64,000 nucleotides of DNA from Clitopilus passeckerianus. Lineage: Eukaryota; Basidiomycota; Agaricomycetes; Agaricales; Entolomataceae. How positions within the stretch are numbered: the first letter of the stretch is position 1; every line of letters begins with the position of its first letter. The position numbers and the translations under genes are program-made. The stretch spans positions 806,001 through 870,000 of the forward strand of contig CALYLX010000116.1 in assembly GCA_944990035.1 (NCBI GenBank). The letters run 5' to 3'. Shown one piece after another: positions 36,732-46,948 of the stretch. A model generated the notes under the pieces. The model made no database searches, had not been told where the DNA came from, and saw only the letters and a list, made by a program, of their open reading frames with translations.

Positions 36732-36842
36732 ATAATCCCTAATGCGATATAGTATAGGCCGATATGGAATGTGACGAGGTCATCATCTACTTGATTTTAA
36801 TATTTCATTTATCTTATTGCATATCTAATACATCGTGCCATA

Positions 36843-38650
36843 TTAATCGCCCTTGGAACAAATGGGGGTGACATTAGTGGATGCCGCTGGCTTTGGCCGG
36901 AAAAATGCGCTCGATTCCCACACCTGGCCATTCTCCAAATCGGTTGGTGGACTTTGTTTGACCAATTCATCCGCGAATCCCTGGCGTTCATTCAGCGAAG
37001 CCTTGTCAAGGAACTGTTCAAAGCTGTACAGAGAGTTCATTCAGCAAACGTGGAGTAGGCTCTGGGATCTGGGACTTACACGGGTTGCACAACATCCCAT
37101 GACAAAAGGTTCCATGCGTCGAGGAGGACCTGCATGTTATAGTTCTTGAGGGACATCTGAGATCGAGAAATAATTCTCTTCCAAAGATCTAGGTCCTTCC
37201 ACTGCATGGCATACGTGTAAGGGTGTCCCAAGACTTGCGCTCCGCCTCGTAGCTCCTTAATAGCTTTTCCGAGACCAGCTCGGCCGCCCTCCGTTCTTGG
37301 GCGGTGGGCTGGGTTGACTTGCAGCCGTCAAGTTTAACCAACCAATAGGTCTCGTCTGCTTCCTCAAGGACGGCGGATTCGCCCTCTTTAGTTGTCAAGA
37401 GGACCGCATGTCTGATGTAACCTTCGGAGGGTCAGATAAGTAATAGCTCTTGGGTGTTAGGACCTTGCCAATGCACGATGTCGCACCTGCATTGTAAGAA
37501 GAAACGTCAACCTCCGAATCACGAGGAAAAACCAGACGACCTCACCATGCCGGAATCTCTGTCCCGTTCTTCCTGATCGGCAGCCACATGGGTGAAACGT
37601 TCCTTAGGGACAACAACCTCCTCTTCGAGCTCTATCAGAGCTCCAGGGAGAAGCTTTCCTTTCGAATCGCGGATTTTGTCGAGATATATCTCCATATCAT
37701 CATGCCCATACATCGAAACATCGTCAGTCATCATATCATCCCCACTCCATTCCGAGTCAACGGCGCCGACGTTCGATCGACCACTCTCGACATGACCTAG
37801 TTGACCGGAGAAAAAGCATAAACCGAGTTCCGTCGCGACGGTCTTTAGGTTGCGAACCATCTGCTTGTCCTTGAGTTGTGCAGTAACAGCCAGGTTACCG
37901 TGCTTGACCTTGATTCCGGATTTAGAATCTAGGATACAGACAAGCCTTGAGGGTTGGGGCTACGTTTGTATCCACGGTCCATCCCATTTTCGAAGGATAT
38001 GGCGCAACTCGGTGAGAACAATGATTTCCTTTGTAGGCTGAATCTGGATGGGTGTTTGGGTGCGAAGATAATAGCATAGATGAAGCCGATACCCTGACGA
38101 AATTGGCGCAAATTCGTGGCGACAGCCAGCGCAGAGGATGACAATGGATAGTGCCCGGGGATTCTCGGCTAGCGATAGAACACGACTCTTAGAGTCCTGA
38201 TGGATGTGTAGCTCCCCACCTGTAAAAGACGAAGGGAACTGAGCGATCATAGTCGCAAATACCTCCGAGTCGTCAAGCCGTTTACTTATTCATTTGTTAA
38301 CGAGGTTCAATTCGTCACGACTTATCGCATACCTGACATTGCCTATGGGAATTTCATACGCAGGAGATATATGAGAACGTGCTCGATTACAGTCATGGAA
38401 AGGGTAGGACCTACAATGCTCCTGGCTCTTCTACGAATATTTTGGCAAGCTCGCATTTCAGGGTGCCGTGATGCGGAGAAACTCCCAACGTTCCCCATAC
38501 GCCATCCTCAACCGAGGTTTTGAGGAATGGTGTCCAGTCTTCGTTCTCGAACTTGACTACAGAACATTCGGAAAACCTTGTCCGCGCGTGATTTTGATCA
38601 AACCGAAAATCAAAAATATAGAAAATGTCAAAAATCATAGAGAAATTCTC
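36843..38650 (-). pseudogene. Fungal 2OG-oxygenase-like gene with in-frame stop
   Basis: Multi-exon gene on the minus strand; the 5' end is unresolved. Readable blocks in order are KFENEDWTPFLKTSVEDGVW, ISPAYEIPIGNVSKRLDDSE, FATMIAQFPSSFTGGELHIH, CRHEFAPISSGYRLHLCYYL, GNLAVTAQLKDKQMVRNLKT, RHAVLLTTKEGESAVLEE and a C-terminal ASLNERQGFADELVKQ. The FPSSFTGGEL and GYRLHL elements match a fungal family with a prolyl-4-hydroxylase-like double-stranded beta-helix. No classical HxD iron pair is evident. A TAG at 37962-37960 interrupts the frame while conserved-looking sequence continues in the same frame beyond it with no usable intron. So it is probably a recent pseudogene, or an assembly error or readthrough. 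Confidence 0.55.
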
Positions 38651-40033
38651 TAAGCAACGTAGAGCCTTCGCACCTCAGTATCCAGCGCATTTTTTACTTG
38701 AAGTATTACCCCAGGATGTGAGAGATGAGAGTTCGTGGCCAGGGAGTCGAATGACGCAGGAGTGCCACATCCTCCAGAATGTTGAATCCGGTGCACCGGG
38801 CGCTGTGTCGGTCCTGGGACCGTTTCTTGAGAATTAGGGGCGGGGTATAGTCCATGGAAGACTTCTCAGCCATTACTACAACTTTTCTATCCCATCCACG
38901 ACAATAGAGCAATGGTTGTGTGTCGACGCTTTTCAGGCTCTCACTAGTCACCCAAAAACCTCTCCAAGTTCATTCCCGTTGTCCTTAAGTTGTACCCATA
39001 TTCTGAGGGACTGTACATGACGTCTAATACAGCCAACGTGGGGATGGCTCCATCGTTTGTCGAACACTCGCACTTGATCAAAGCCACTTGGATATACATG
39101 AAAGCACAAACTGTGCAGAGTAAATTGCTCTGAAACTTCGTCCTTATGTGGTAGTATTTCAGGCCAATCGGTTTGGGGACCTACACGGCCATGGATTCGC
39201 TGATTCAATAGTGTATGAATAGTCCATTTCTAATGAGGCGGCACATGGAGTTATCACAGCCAACACAAATCCTCAGGCTTCAGGACAGCAACGAGCACAG
39301 CACAAACTGCCGTCATACACTTACATGCGCTGGATTTGAAGCCAGAAGGTCCATTGCAAAGGTAGGGCCTGTTTTCCGCACGAATTTTCATGAGTGGTTC
39401 ATTTGTGCTTTACCCGGTAATACTTGGTTCCAGGACCCAAATTTCTATTGCAGGTCGTTCCTATTCCACCCTACCACCCTCAGAAAGTATATTAATTGTG
39501 TATTTTAAGCTAGAGACTGGTCGCTGCATTTCTGTGAATTCTTCGCATTTTTCCGTATATGGTTTGATCACAATCACGCGTGGACAAATGTTCTGTATGT
39601 CAAACGTCAGAATGATTCTCGGAGTTAGCCGGACGGCGAACTTGAACTGTTCTCCCACTCCAGAATTTGGACAGACAGCTTGAATGCACTCAGGCGAATT
39701 TCCCGTTTCGGCACCTTCTTGTGAATCACTCAATGGCTACCGTGAATGACAAGTAGCCTGACTTCATAATACGGCAGCTTGGCGCTATGGAACTCCAGTA
39801 TGGCCACAGGAACTGTCGAAAACACTCGAGGCGTCCCTCTCCTGCTCTTGGACTGCCGAAAGTACCGTTAGTATCACGGCCCCACGGGACCAACTCATAT
39901 GTAGACAGGTCTTCCATTCAGGAACGCGAGATAATACGGCGTGGAGAACGGGTGCGCTGAACATCTGGGCTACTTATAGACTCTTGAATGGCCCTTCATT
40001 CTCCTCCCAACGAACATCGAGCGATAGCACAAC
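38651..40033. other. Degenerate region with inverted sequence echo
   Basis: No intact gene. Short frames on both strands look like decayed coding sequence. A peptide-level inverted echo (CPRVILIKP at plus 38578-38604 against CPRVIVIKP on the minus strand near 39586-39560) links this stretch to the neighbouring gene end. The right end must contain the promoter of the flavoenzyme that starts at 40034. Confidence 0.4.
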
Positions 40034-41629
40034 ATGGCACAAAAATATGATGTCGTAGTCGTCGGTGGTGGACCAATAGGGTCAGTTGAAGTTTCTCCCC
40101 TTCTTGGACTCGTCCTTGACTCTGCGTCAATGGCAGATTATCAACCGCGTACGAATGCGCCAAGGCTGGGAAGAAAGTCCTAGTACTTGAGAAATCCGTA
40201 TTCTTCAATCAGTCAGGAAGTTCAGGAGTGAGTACTGCACAACAAAGTATCAATCATCGCTGTTTAACCCTTTCATGAAGGACATAGTCAGAATGTTCCG
40301 TACCGCATATACCGAACCGTTTATGGCCAAGCTTGCCTTTCAGTCCATGCCACTATGGAACACTCTCGAAGCTGAAGCCGGTACTAAACTCCGGGAGATG
40401 ACTGGTCTTCTTAACTTTGGAGATCCTCACTACGGCGAAGGTGGCCCAGAAGGCACACTTCTAGGTCCGATTCCAAACTTGAAGAAATATAGACTCAAAT
40501 ATACGGAGCTCACACGCGAGGAGATCATGGCCAACCATCCATTCAGGGATCTTCCAGAATCTTGGATCGGTATTTCAATGGTGAGCATCGCACTGATATT
40601 CATACCAAGCTTCCGTAGCTGATATTTGGGACGGCAGGAAGACAACGGCGTTATTAATGTACCTCTTTTGACTCGATCCCTCTTCAGACTGTGCCATGAT
40701 CTTGGAGTCGAATTGGTTCAGTATGCGGACGTCAAGCAGATCGCCCCCGATCCTGATGTTCCTAATGGATGGAATGTGTCTGGGCTCCTTGGGACTCAGA
40801 AGGGCAACAGCATCGCGCCTAAACAGTTCAAATTTGACGCGACCAAGATCGCCATAACCGCTGGCGCCTTTGTCAATCACATTCTGTACCCATCCTTCAA
40901 CTTTAGCTTCAACCTGGACATCTGGGAAATGGCAAGTCCCCATGGCACATCCCTGTACTTCATCGCTCATTTTTCTCTCAGGTTTCCGCTTATTATGCCA
41001 TCGACCCTAAAGTTACCTTCCCTCAAATGTGGTTCCAATTTGCAGAGGATACACCCGTCCCTCACTCAGCCTCGTCCCCTGGGACTGGCATCTCCAACCT
41101 CTTCTACGGTTTCCCCTCCGTTCCTTGGGGCCCGCCGAACGTTGCCCGTATTGCCGTCGACACCGCAACGCAAGTCGTCAAGGACCCATCCTTCCGGACT
41201 CCAACCTCAATCGATCCTAACGACCTCGAAAACACGCTTCAGTTCGTTTCCCGCCATGTTGACGGCGCAGGTCCAAACCCGGTTCCAGTCTTTGCGGGCC
41301 AGTGTCTCCAGACGAACGTATACGACAACATGTTCGTCTTGGACTATATTCCTGACCATCTTATGCCTAATGCTGGCTCGGAGCGCTCGAAGAGCATCGC
41401 GGTTTTCACTGCAGGGTGGGCGATGAAGTTCGTGCCGCTTGTTGGGACTGTGTTGAAGGAGATGCTGGTGGATGGCGGGACGAAGGAGTATGATATCTCA
41501 CATTTCAAGATGGAGCGCAAGGGATCTGGGGCTGGGCAATATATCGTCCAGAAGTGTGAACCGAAGCCTGACAATGTTGAAGAAGCTCGTGTCGCTCGGT
41601 CGGCGCCTGCGTCGTCGTACCATATTTGA
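40034..41629 (+). CDS. FAD-dependent amine/sarcosine-oxidase-like enzyme (DAO family)
   Basis: Exons 40034-40080, 40137-40227, 40281-40580, 40638-40931 and 40982-41629 give 459 residues. The N-terminus is a Rossmann dinucleotide fold (YDVVVVGGGPIGLSTAYECA, then KVLVLEK). NQSGSSGDIVRMFRTAY follows, the place where monomeric sarcosine oxidases and fructosyl-amino-acid oxidases have their SSHGxxRxxR segment. A C-terminal stretch includes DGAGPNPVPVFAGQCLQTN. By family it oxidises a secondary or N-methyl amine, giving H2O2; the substrate is not determined. No clear C-terminal SKL is seen (ends SSYHI). The intron at 40932-40981 begins GCAAGT, a GC-AG intron. The FAD motif is intact. Confidence 0.85.
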
Positions 41630-42331
41630 TCGATTAAATTGTTTGGTATACTCGAATGTACTTGTATTTTCTTTGCCTCCCCACATATTGGACAAAAACT
41701 TAGTGATCTTTATATTCAAGCTCTTTCCAAGCCTTTCTATTCTTATGGTTCGGATGCTCCTGGTTGCGTGCTTGGGTCCACTTCGCTTGCCGGTGCTTTT
41801 TCGCTGAATCGCAGCTTCTCGGGGCTCAATCCTCTAGTACCCTGAGAGTCTGATACTGTCACTGCCAACCCCTACGTATGTTATTGCACAATTCAGAGAG
41901 AACTTTGGATTTGATCAAACAATTAATACACTGCTCCACACTTTGCATCTCCAGCGCTGAATCGTATGTCCTGGGATTAGACGCCGAAAGTGTGGCTAAG
42001 CGCTTGCTGGCCTTGTCAACTTTTGACAAGCCATCTCATCATCATCATTATCATCAAGAGCCACTATGGTCCCATCCAGGAACGGCGCGGGGGTCCGTAC
42101 TACACGCAAAGGTACGCCTACCTACCACATGCCTGTGTGCAAATTGCCAGGCACAGGAGCACACGTTTGCGATCACAACAGGCGACTTCAGCACATCTAG
42201 CAACCTGAACGGTCTGGTGACTGATCCTGGTAACGACCTTCAAGCTCGATGTCACAACATCCTTGATGCTTTGACCAGCTCTGTGCTACAGGGCTTAAAG
42301 CCCAGCACATTCGTGATCGAGGTACCACCTC
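41630..42331. other. Intergenic with small open frame
   Basis: About 700 bp. No conserved gene seen. A 44-codon frame from an ATG at 42066 to a stop at 42200 encodes a Cys/His-containing peptide (YHMPVCKLPG, then HVCDHNRR). It could be a small gene or an upstream exon of the next gene but has no support beyond being open. Confidence 0.35.
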
Positions 42332-43999
42332 ATGGGCATCCGCAACCTCTTCTCTCTATCCAGAGAGAATGTTTCTGTTATTCCAGAAGACGCAAAAGCT
42401 CCTTCGTCTGGGGAAGTCATTGAGGAAGAAGCTTTGGACAGCACCACACCTCCAACTGTCACCACCGAAGTGACAGTCCCTGAAGCGGATCTTACATTTA
42501 CCTCCCCAGCTACGACCTCTCAGTCGGAGGATCCGGCCACAAAGTCTTCAAAACCATTACGCTTTGGTCCACTTCGCAAAAAGAAAGATCTCAAGCCCGA
42601 TTCTCCACCTTCTCCAGCTCTCTCTTCTCCACAGCAGCCCACAAAGAAATTGAAAGCCTTTTTCTCCAAAAGTCTCTTGAACACAGGAAATGCTGATAAA
42701 CAAGCCAAACAGCATGCCCTCTTCCTTCGTACACTCATCGTCGGTCCTACCACTTTCAACCCCAACAACATCCCAGCATACCCAAAGTCTCTACTCGAAA
42801 AAGTGAAATCTGAACTCAGCAAACCCGATTCAGCCAACAAGATCATCGCTCAACTACGTGTTCTGCCTCTTGTGGATGCCAATGTCGAGTCCGGGGATGC
42901 GAATATGGCATCAGTCCCAACGCAGTACACCAAACCGCAAGGTCCCATCCATGCTATTTGCCTTCGTCATAACGAACCACAGGCTCAACGACTTCACTTC
43001 TCTGCCCTAACCGAAGAGCCTTCGAATTCCACCGATTCCACCGACCCGGATGCTCCCGTTAAGCCCCCACCACCTGTCAAGTTGCCTTGGTTCACGATTG
43101 CTGACGCACCAGATTTTGACTTCTCTCGGCCAAAGCTCATCGAGGTCTTCAATGGCATGGAGTTCATTGATTTGTTGACCCCACCTGATCCGGATAGCGA
43201 TGGAGTTGACTTGGTGACTGTAGAGGGCGCGCTTCCTGATCACTCGAAGATTTATCCGCCAACAGATCGAATCTCCGCATTGACTTGCGAGTAGCCTAAC
43301 GTCTATCCAGGAGCTTGACGCTGATTGTTGCGAACCATAGACTGGTGGGGCTACGAAGTGGTTCTTCCGCCTCCGACACTCAAGTTTCTCTCAGTGAGTT
43401 TGGCTTTCCTCGCATCATATTCATTTACCCACCGTGCTGTCCAGAAAGTCACCTCCGTATGCGGAACCGTGATGAAATTCCTTACAGCTCTCGCTCTAGT
43501 CAGTGGCGCAATTGGAGAAATCCTACCCTTTGTCCGATACATTGCGCAATTCATCGACTGGCAGTTCACAGAGATCCAAGCGCAGGATCGAGGCAAAGGT
43601 GTCGTTTGCTCAGCGACATGGTATGTCAAATCTTCCTCACGATGTGAAGAATAAACAGGTACTGACTCAACGATGACGAGAAGGATCTTACCAGTCTCGT
43701 TGGCGCCCCGACCTTGGGACTTCCCCGATCCACCTTCACCTGCGCCCACGCAGCCTACTCCTGGTAAGGATGACTCTGGCACTGGCACCCCGCCAACGAC
43801 GACGAAGCCAGGAGAACCTACGACGCCTGGAACCCCTACCTTGCCGACGCCTACAGATCCAACTGAAACTGGCCAACCTGGAAATCCCTTTTCACCAACG
43901 CCAGCACCCGCAGACCCAGCCGACCCAGAGCCCGGTCACCCTGGACACCACGACCATAGGCCTATTCCCATACCAAAGACACCAGTGACAAGTGGATGA
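42332..43999 (+). CDS. Basidiomycete membrane protein with Pro/Thr-rich tail
   Basis: The first exon (from MGIRNLFSLS at 42332) encodes about 310 residues with a Ser/Pro/Thr-rich head and a folded part (KQHALFLRTLIVGPTTFNP, FDFSRPKLIEVFNGMEFIDL). Downstream exons carry WWGYEVVLPPPTLKFLS joined by a 51-nt intron to KVTSVCGTVMKFLTALALVS, a hydrophobic segment. Then come FVRYIAQFIDWQFTEI and, after a last intron (donor 43620), a long PGKDDSGTGTPPTTTKPGEP tail. Function unknown; this block order recurs in agaricomycete proteins as far as I recall. The join between the first exon and the WWGYE exon is unresolved: the canonical sites near 43290 and 43340 give the wrong frame, so there is a frameshift or an unusual splice. 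Confidence 0.55.
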
Positions 44000-44727
44000 A
44001 CGGCTTGGTATCCACGCTCTTCCCGAAAGACTCTGCATCCTGTTACGAATTTTTACGATATTTGATGCGATCTTCCATGACGACGTTTTTTGATTCTTTA
44101 TCTATCAGCTTTTTTTGTTATTGGGTTTCAATGGATGGCATAACTTATTGGTGGCCTTATTTCGCTTCATAGTTGATTATTGGTTGCTCCTTCATAGGTG
44201 ATCTTGGGACAATTGGTTATGGCTACGGTGAACGTTCATACTGTGCCTGTATATGGTACATTGGTAGTACATGATGGCCATTCATCCCTTTTAATCCCAT
44301 ATAACCATCGTCGAGGCGGTACAACGTTTGTATCGGGTGGATCAAGGCGAGCCGAGAATTTACATAGAGGGTGGAAACAAAGAACAAGATGTCAGCCATA
44401 CTATAGCCGGCATCTGTCCCCATATTGGACCAATCTCTGGCGCTCATCATTTTCAAGCTCTTTCCGAGTCTTTCCTCCCTGTCGCCCTCATACCCCGCTT
44501 GCTCGTTCGCTTGAATTGCGGACTCTTGAAAGCTTGAACCCTTACGCTGAAGTTTATACTTCTCTTGAGACTGCACGAATAGTTTACTGATTGTCATCTT
44601 GGATCCGTGTAGATGTCATAGAGTAAGCCGTAAGGAAAATCCGGTTGAACGATGTGGATGCGAAGCATAGAGGAAAGTTGAAAAGGTTGGCCTGCAATAA
44701 TGTGGTGACGTAGCGAAATAATTGAAT
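44000..44727. other. Intergenic, no gene seen
   Basis: About 730 bp between two convergent 3' ends. It is T-rich near the left end, likely polyadenylation sequence. Short frames on both strands have no recognisable product. Confidence 0.4.
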
Positions 44728-45227
44728 TTATGAAATATCTTCAGAACGCATCCGTTTTAGTGCTGGCTCATCAGCGGAACATGTCAACGCATCGTCAGAC
44801 TTCCTCTTCGTTCCATTGGAGTCGACGGTTGTGGGGGAGTGAACTCGGATTCGGTTGGTGCTGATACTCGAAGGCGAGCCAGGACTGGATTCTGGGTAGG
44901 AGGAACTGCACAAAATATCCTCGGTAACATCTCCAAGTGCAGCGAGATGTTTGCCTGTTGCAACAATTCCGTTTTTTAGAGCACACTGAATGGCTATGTA
45001 ACCTTCACCCATCAGCGAAGAGATTTCATCTTCGGCCCCAATGATAGTATCACCTCCACAGCAACATCAGGCTCCTCCAAAACCTTCATTTTCTCCACAA
45101 GTTTTACGACACTTGTGCCTTTCGCCTTCACCAACTTCTTTGGCGTCTTTTTGTGCGCCTGGGTCTGGACAGAGTTTCCCGAGGAATTTTTTGGTTCCAT
45201 GTTTGCTCCCGTGATGACGTCACTCAT
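44728..45227 (-). CDS. Small basic protein divergent to secreted protein 2
   Basis: Exons 45227-45054 and 44985-44728 join in phase 0 through a 68-nt intron (GTGATA donor, CATTCAG acceptor) to give 143 residues. The N-terminal half is Lys-rich (HKKTPKKLVKAKGTSVVKLV) and the C-terminal end has NLS-like KRKSDD and LKRMRSEDIS. There is no signal peptide, so a nuclear or cytosolic protein is likely; function unknown. It is head-to-head with secreted protein 2 and shares its 330-bp promoter. A TGACGTCA palindrome overlaps its own codons 2-5. A broken copy of its start lies in the other arm of the inverted repeat. Confidence 0.5.
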
Positions 45228-45354
45228 TCTTGCCGGTGTGGCGTATTCTCTCCTTTCACCTTGCCGCCTCCTTCCCCCCCTTTCCCCCTCTTCTCCTTGT
45301 ACTCCTCCTTCCCTATCACAGCCTCCTGTATCCTTGCGTCAGAATTTGACTACT

Positions 45355-45443
45355 GAAGAGGAGGAATGACGACGAAGCCCGAATTTCTCCTCTACTGTGC
45401 ATCACCTGGCCATCCCCCTAATTCGAGGGAAAACGTATAAAAA
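45355..45443 (+). promoter_or_regulatory. Promoter of secreted protein 2: AATGACG element and TATA box
   Basis: GAAGAGGAGGAATGACG (AATGACG at 45365-45371, 195 bp before the ATG) and TATAAAAA at 45436-45443. A full TGACGTCA palindrome lies farther upstream (about 45,214-45,221), inside the divergent gene's first codons. Confidence 0.55.
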
Positions 45444-45559
45444 GGGTATTGAATTGGGCAGATTCAGGTATCACCAGTCCAGCGAACTAGTGCTCTACCA
45501 GCTCAGCTACTCTATCAACTGCTTTGACTTCTTAATAAACAAACTTCTCTTACTCAAAC

Positions 45560-46311
45560 ATGTTCGCCAAGTACACCGCGTTCACTCTTGCTCTCGCTGC
45601 CTTTGCAGCTGCAAGTCCCATTGCTGGCATTAACAGCATCGAGGTAAGCCATCATATCTTCAAGCTGCTTTACAGTAATTCAACCTCATTTATCAGGCTC
45701 GAGACTACGGTCACGATGGCGGCCGTGGTGGTTACTATCGAGGAGGATACAACCACTACCACCCAAGCCATCGACATGGAGGCCATCACGGCGGCTATGA
45801 CCGACATGGCTATGAAGGTGGTCATGGCCATCGAGACTACGGCCACGGCCATGGCGGTTATCACAACCACCATCACTACAAGCGGGACGACAACTCATCC
45901 AAGGATGATGATCACAAGGAAGGAGGCGACAACTGGTCCGACCAGGGGAAGCATGGTTATAACAAAGATAGCTATGGCAAGGACGGCTATTCCGGCTCCT
46001 GGTCCTCCCACTCGTCCAACCCCGATCATAACCAATACGGCAAAGGCTACGACGACGGCCAGTACCACCCCGACCCCAAGTACGACGATGGGATGTATCA
46101 TGCTTGGTACGACAATAAAGGATATGACAACAAGGGATACGATGACCATGGATTTGATAACAAGCAATACGAGCGGAAATGGTACGACAACAAGGGATAT
46201 GAGCAGAAGGGATACGATGATGATAAGGGGCATGAGGAGAAAGACTTTGACAATAAAGGCTATGACGACAAGGGGAAAGATGATTCTCACAAAGACGATG
46301 GGAAGAACTAG
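45560..46311 (+). CDS. Small secreted His/Gly/Tyr-rich protein 2 (family member)
   Basis: Exons 45560-45643 and 45697-46311 give 232 residues. Exon 1 encodes exactly the signal peptide (TAFTLALAAFAAASP) and pro-segment to Ile-Glu. Mature sequence starts ARDYGHDGGRGGYYRGGY, with a run of His, Gly and Tyr up to HHHYKRDDN, a likely Kex2 cut. The second half has DDGQYHPDPKYDDGMYHAWY and then GYDNK-type repeats rich in Asp and Lys, ending DDSHKDDGKN. So the protein is bipartite: basic His-rich front and acidic/basic repeat back. The unspliced frame also stays open for 252 codons. Expression level and function are unknown; the promoter has TATA and AATGACG. Confidence 0.85.
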
Positions 46312-46948
46312 CGTGTAGTCCGGTGCCTCGTATAATTCTTCCATATCTTAACGCAGTCGTTTATTCTTTTTGTTCACAACTTCTTCCTTAACAGTGCAAA
46401 CCTGTGCCCGTTATATTACCTACAATACTTTTTTCATGTAACAAGGTTTGATACATACACAATCAATACTTTCACTTCGGCGAATCGTTAAGTCTCCTGA
46501 ATCAGTTCTAGTCGATCATTCGAGATGTCTTTTTCCCAAAATAATAGTATCCATCTCGCTTCGAACACCTTCCATTGAAAGTAGAGTATGCGCTGGGGGT
46601 TTTTGATGGAGTTGCAGAGGACTTGCCACTGCAGTCAGACGGTGATCGCAAACGTCCCCCGGCAGTCCGTCGGAGGAGATTCGAACAGATTGAAGGAGTC
46701 AGAGCTACCTAGCCTGACAGGCAAAGACGGTTGGTCGTGATCAAAGTTGGGGACCTGATGCCCAGATACTTCATACATTTCACGACTATCCAAAATACAT
46801 GACTAGAATACACACAACAGCTAATATACCAGACAGATACATGATCAACACCAAAGTAAACCAAAAAAAATCGAACCCAGCCCGTAGATGCGGCGCCACC
46901 TCAAAGATCCCACCTAGATGCCGTTTCAAACACCTTCTTTACTGGTTA
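46312..46948. other. Intergenic between convergent 3' ends
   Basis: About 637 bp. No gene or repeat recognised. The left end marks where similarity to the other inverted-repeat arm is lost. Confidence 0.4.

Larger units (their letters stand above)
45045..46311 (+). repeat. Inverted duplication, left arm
   Basis: This arm matches the reverse complement of about 53,656-55,065. Position i pairs with 100,087 minus i over the core (45,355-46,000), where I see only isolated substitutions and one 24-nt indel. It contains secreted gene 2, the shared promoter and the start of the divergent basic-protein gene. Similarity fades at the 3' ends of both genes. Confidence 0.85.

Noticed and set aside
41878..42423. 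181-codon plus-strand frame before the Pro-rich membrane protein
   Set aside because: Low protein character, overlaps the next gene's start in another frame, and no family resemblance.
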